A stretch of DNA of 17,616 nucleotides from Zygnema cylindricum (Eukaryota; Streptophyta; Zygnematophyceae; Zygnematales; Zygnemataceae), in assembly GCA_037447655.1 (NCBI GenBank), contig JBBHKE010000057.1, positions 1-17,616 on the forward strand. Reading direction: 5' to 3'. Below the pieces are notes generated by a model, which made no database searches, had not been told where the DNA came from, and saw only the letters and a program-made list of their open reading frames with translations. Numbering within the stretch: the first letter of the stretch is position 1; every line of letters starts with the position of its first letter. A program made the position numbers and the translations under genes. This document shows, piece by piece, positions 16,333 through 17,616 of this stretch.

Positions 16333-16553
16333 TGTTAAGATTCAAAGAATTGAGGGATAAAGTGGGCAATCCCGTTAAACAGAAAGATTGGTCGACCAAA
16401 ATTTGAACCCAAGACTTTTCATCGTAATGTGAAAGCGCTAACCAATGCGCCACCGGCCCCTATATCATGGCTGGTGAGTCCATTCTATTAAGTATTTTAG
16501 TGTGGGTGCACCCCACATCGGGTATCGATAGGTACATTTTACATACGTCAACA
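16333..16553 (-). repeat. 5' LTR of the TRIM-like element
   Basis: It has TGTT...AACA ends. It shares with the other LTR the blocks AAAATGTACC, GGGTGCAC, ACACTAAAATA, AATGGACT, CCATGATA and the tRNA-like region, in the same order and spacing. Confidence 0.82.
16388..16459 (-). other. tRNA-like cloverleaf in the 5' LTR
   Basis: The 72-nt segment can be laid out as acceptor GGGCCGG, TG, D arm GCGC-ATTGGTTA-GCGC (perfect stem), anticodon arm TTTCA-CATTACGA-TGAAA (perfect stem, loop one base long), variable AGTC, T arm TTGGG-TTCAAAT-TTTGG (all wobble pairs), then TCGACCA, which pairs partly with the acceptor. TGGCGCATTGG fits an A box and GGTTCAAATT a slightly decayed B box. The T-stem changes look like C-to-T decay of CCGGG/CCCGG. 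It is not a functional tRNA gene. The parent tRNA is uncertain. Confidence 0.7.
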
Positions 16554-17616
16554 TAAAGTACATTTGTGATGTGGTCCTCGTGGATCCGACTGGAACACAC
16601 ATTTCAATTAGCGCGGCATCGTAACACTTTGGCGTTTCAAGACACAGTGGCTAATAATTAAGAGAATATACACATCGAAACCCTCCAAACCAACTTGACC
16701 CATTTGTAGTGGGGATTTGTTTATTTTCATAAAATTATTTTGATGACTTCCTCTTCCGCTGGGAAGAAAAAAGTTTGAATATATGGGGCCGGCGAGTCCT
16801 TCGCTGAGCCTTTTAATTACCTTCTACTGTCAACGTGTACCAATTGCCCTTTAACGAGCGCAAGTTGCGGCCCTCTTTCACGGAAGCACAATGGAAGATG
16901 TCAAGAGGGGTCTTCCAAATCTTCCAGCTAGGGACTTGGTCCACATCCACGATTCATGTGGTTGCAAACCTTAACTTGTTTGGGCTGTGGGTATACCTCT
17001 ATCGTGGGTTTATGCTTTTAATAGGCGGTCACCTTTGGTACTTTTATTTTCCATATATGTATGTACATACATATTGTTATTTTGTTTTTTCCAATTTTTT
17101 AGGGTCGACTTACATTCGTATGCCACTCGCAGTCTTTATTTTTATTTTTTTCATTTTTACCTCTTCAGTATAAAGATGGTTTTACCATTGCAATTTTTAC
17201 AGCAAAGATTTCCTCTTTTATTTGGGCGGAACCAAGTGCGATTTATAAAATTTGGCGGACTCGAACGGCAAGGTTGTGGTCGGAACCCATGGACGATTGT
17301 CCATGTTTCGTCGTGTCATTCTTGTCTGGAGCTGGCGTTCCAATCATTTAAATTAAAGTTTGCGGACTAAACGAAGGAAGCCGTCGAGAAATAGAAACTG
17401 AATGCCGAAATAAATCAGACGAAATCGGAAAACGTCAAAGATGGCAACGTTTGCGAACCGAAACGACGGAAACCGTCGAAAAATTTAAACTGAGGGTGCG
17501 TCTCTATGTACTTCAAACTTAGAGATTTTTTTTTGTTTTTTAGCGCAGATCCGGCGGACCCGGATTTCGGGTGTCCCTATGTGTACCAAACGAAATTGTC
17601 ACTTAGGGCGTGACGA
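16554..17616. other. intergenic stretch without a recognisable gene
   Basis: Open frames at 16835-17173 and 16987-17370 (+) match no family I know and are rich in F, Y and L from T-rich DNA. A pair of similar segments (ACGAAGGAAGCCGTCGAGAA at 17370 and ACGACGGAAACCGTCGAAAA at 17461, each followed by AAACTGA) forms a diverged direct repeat about 91 bp apart. GAGGGTGCGTCTCTATGTAC at 17494 resembles the start of a MITE, but the window ends before a partner could be seen. Confidence 0.4.

Larger units (their letters stand above)
16045..16553 (-). mobile_element. miniature LTR retrotransposon (TRIM-like) with tRNA-like sequences in its LTRs
   Basis: Read on the minus strand: an LTR of 221 bp (16553-16333) starting TGTTGAC and ending TTAACA, an immediately adjoining primer-binding site TGGTATCAAAGC (16332-16321), a 66-bp interior, a polypurine tract GAAGGGGGG (16275-16267), then a second LTR of 222 bp (16266-16045) starting TGTTAAC and ending TCAACA. 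The LTRs align end to end at roughly 70 percent by eye, so the insertion is old. Total 509 bp with no coding capacity, the size and layout of TRIM elements, which must be mobilised by another element's proteins. No 5-bp target duplication is found. Confidence 0.82.

Noticed and set aside
16388-16459. Genuine tRNA gene
   Set aside because: The T stem is all wobble pairs, the anticodon loop has an extra base and acceptor pairing is incomplete. Its place in both LTRs explains it better.
16835-17173. Plus-strand 112-codon frame
   Set aside because: No known motif, T-rich composition yields hydrophobic residues, no splice or promoter support.

Overview
This is nuclear DNA of a land plant or close streptophyte relative. 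The main evidence is a spliced gene for a chloroplast-targeted protein with two histidine-phosphatase domains, the architecture of plant 2-carboxy-D-arabinitol-1-phosphatase (CA1Pase). Supporting signs are introns of 0.5 to 1.5 kb in AT-rich DNA, a plant-type LTR primer-binding site close to TGGTATCAGAGC, and TTTAGGG-like repeats. The species cannot be named. The RT-fragment type and repeat style would fit a non-seed plant, but that is a guess.

Layout. At 157-301 (+) lies the last coding exon of an unidentified small membrane protein whose upstream part is outside the window. 302-4764 has no recognisable gene. It holds a clean non-autonomous hAT-like transposon (1706-2433, 8-bp target duplication) with a 63-bp minisatellite inside, a second terminal-inverted-repeat element (2789-3372), and several short tandem repeats. 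4765-14123 (-) is the CA1Pase-like gene. I rebuilt nine coding exons from splice sites, phase continuity and domain logic; they join to 608 codons plus stop. Eight introns carry five related TA-flanked MITE copies and many minisatellites. 14124-17616 is upstream and intergenic: the promoter region, a 934-bp element with perfect 15-18 bp inverted ends (14537-15470), a decayed reverse-transcriptase C-terminal fragment (about 15771-15925), and a miniature LTR retrotransposon (16045-16553).

Most notable points. (1) The miniature LTR element has LTR, PBS, a 66-bp interior, PPT and LTR, and each LTR carries a full-length tRNA-like cloverleaf at the same place. This resembles Cassandra elements, which carry 5S rRNA in their LTRs, but with a tRNA-type Pol III promoter. 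(2) In most introns of the CA1Pase-like gene, tandem repeats start at or within a few tens of bases of a splice site. (3) Intron 1 holds decayed copies of the end of exon 1, several still with a GT donor. (4) A TCT/TTC microsatellite encodes a Ser/Phe tract of about 53 residues between the transit peptide and the first catalytic domain.

The two genes have no visible functional link beyond proximity. The CA1Pase-like protein would act in the chloroplast stroma, removing sugar-phosphate inhibitors of Rubisco.
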